A stretch of 6,221 nucleotides of DNA from an uncultured Mycoplasmatota bacterium (GTDB taxonomy: Bacteria; Bacillota_I; Bacilli_A; RF39; UBA660): contig CAMMBX010000069.1 of NCBI GenBank assembly GCA_946494345.1, positions 1 to 6,221 on the forward strand. The letters run 5' to 3'. Position 1 is the first letter of the stretch; each line of letters opens with the position of its first letter. Below the pieces are notes generated by a model. It saw nothing but the letters and a program-made list of their open reading frames with translations, was not told the DNA's origin and did not search any database. The position numbers and the translations under genes were made by a program. This document shows, in pieces, positions 6,215 through 6,221 of the stretch.

Positions 6215-6221
6215 CAAACAA

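Larger units (their letters stand above)
6102..6221. other. Regulatory region upstream of dnaE; no gene seen
   Basis: This stretch holds the ribosome binding site, promoter, spacer palindrome and DnaA box listed separately. GTTAAA also occurs twice, 11 bp apart (6172-6177 and 6183-6188). No supported ORF starts here on either strand. The last bases in minus-strand frames stay open to the right edge only until stops near 6180-6203, so the tail of an upstream gene cannot be excluded. Confidence 0.6.

Noticed and set aside
6189..6221. Open plus-strand frame starting MIPIYNVDNKQ, possible divergent gene
   Set aside because: Only 11 codons before the edge and no ribosome binding site at usable distance (nearest GGAG is 25 nt away).

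Overview
The window is an AT-rich stretch of bacterial DNA with six tightly packed genes, all on the minus strand. TGG encodes Trp and TGA is used as a stop (end of the HAD gene), so this is genetic code 11, not the Mycoplasma code. AT-rich codons, strong AGGAGG-type ribosome binding sites, a short Gram-positive-type DnaE and the lspA-rluD pair (B. subtilis has the same pair as lspA-ylyB) point to a low-GC Firmicute, probably a Bacilli/Erysipelotrichia-like or RF39-like gut lineage. The lineage is inferred; no marker here fixes it.

Layout in the direction of transcription (right to left): 6221-6102 is an upstream region with an exact DnaA box, a sigma-A-type promoter (TTGACT, 17 bp, TATAAA) with a small palindrome in its spacer, and the dnaE ribosome binding site. 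Then follow dnaE (replicative polymerase alpha subunit, 986 aa), lspA (lipoprotein signal peptidase), an RluD/YlyB-type pseudouridine synthase, a stand-alone DUF5680 protein, a Cof-type HAD phosphatase and an ASCH-domain protein. Positions 103-1 hold a weak terminator-like hairpin and a pair of 20-bp-spaced direct repeats that may be the end of an IS21-family insertion sequence running off the left edge.

The first four genes overlap by 14-20 nt at each junction. The HAD gene starts 23 nt after the DUF5680 stop (or overlaps it, if an upstream start is used), and the last junction is a 4-nt GTGA overlap. Only one convincing promoter is visible, so the six genes are probably one translationally coupled operon led by dnaE. 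Products range over DNA replication, lipoprotein maturation, rRNA modification and small-molecule dephosphorylation, plus two poorly characterised proteins. This looks like a growth-related housekeeping operon and not a single pathway. I see no defence system, CRISPR array, tRNA or rRNA. The most interesting signals are regulatory: the DnaA box and spacer palindrome upstream of dnaE, and the odd start region of the HAD gene.
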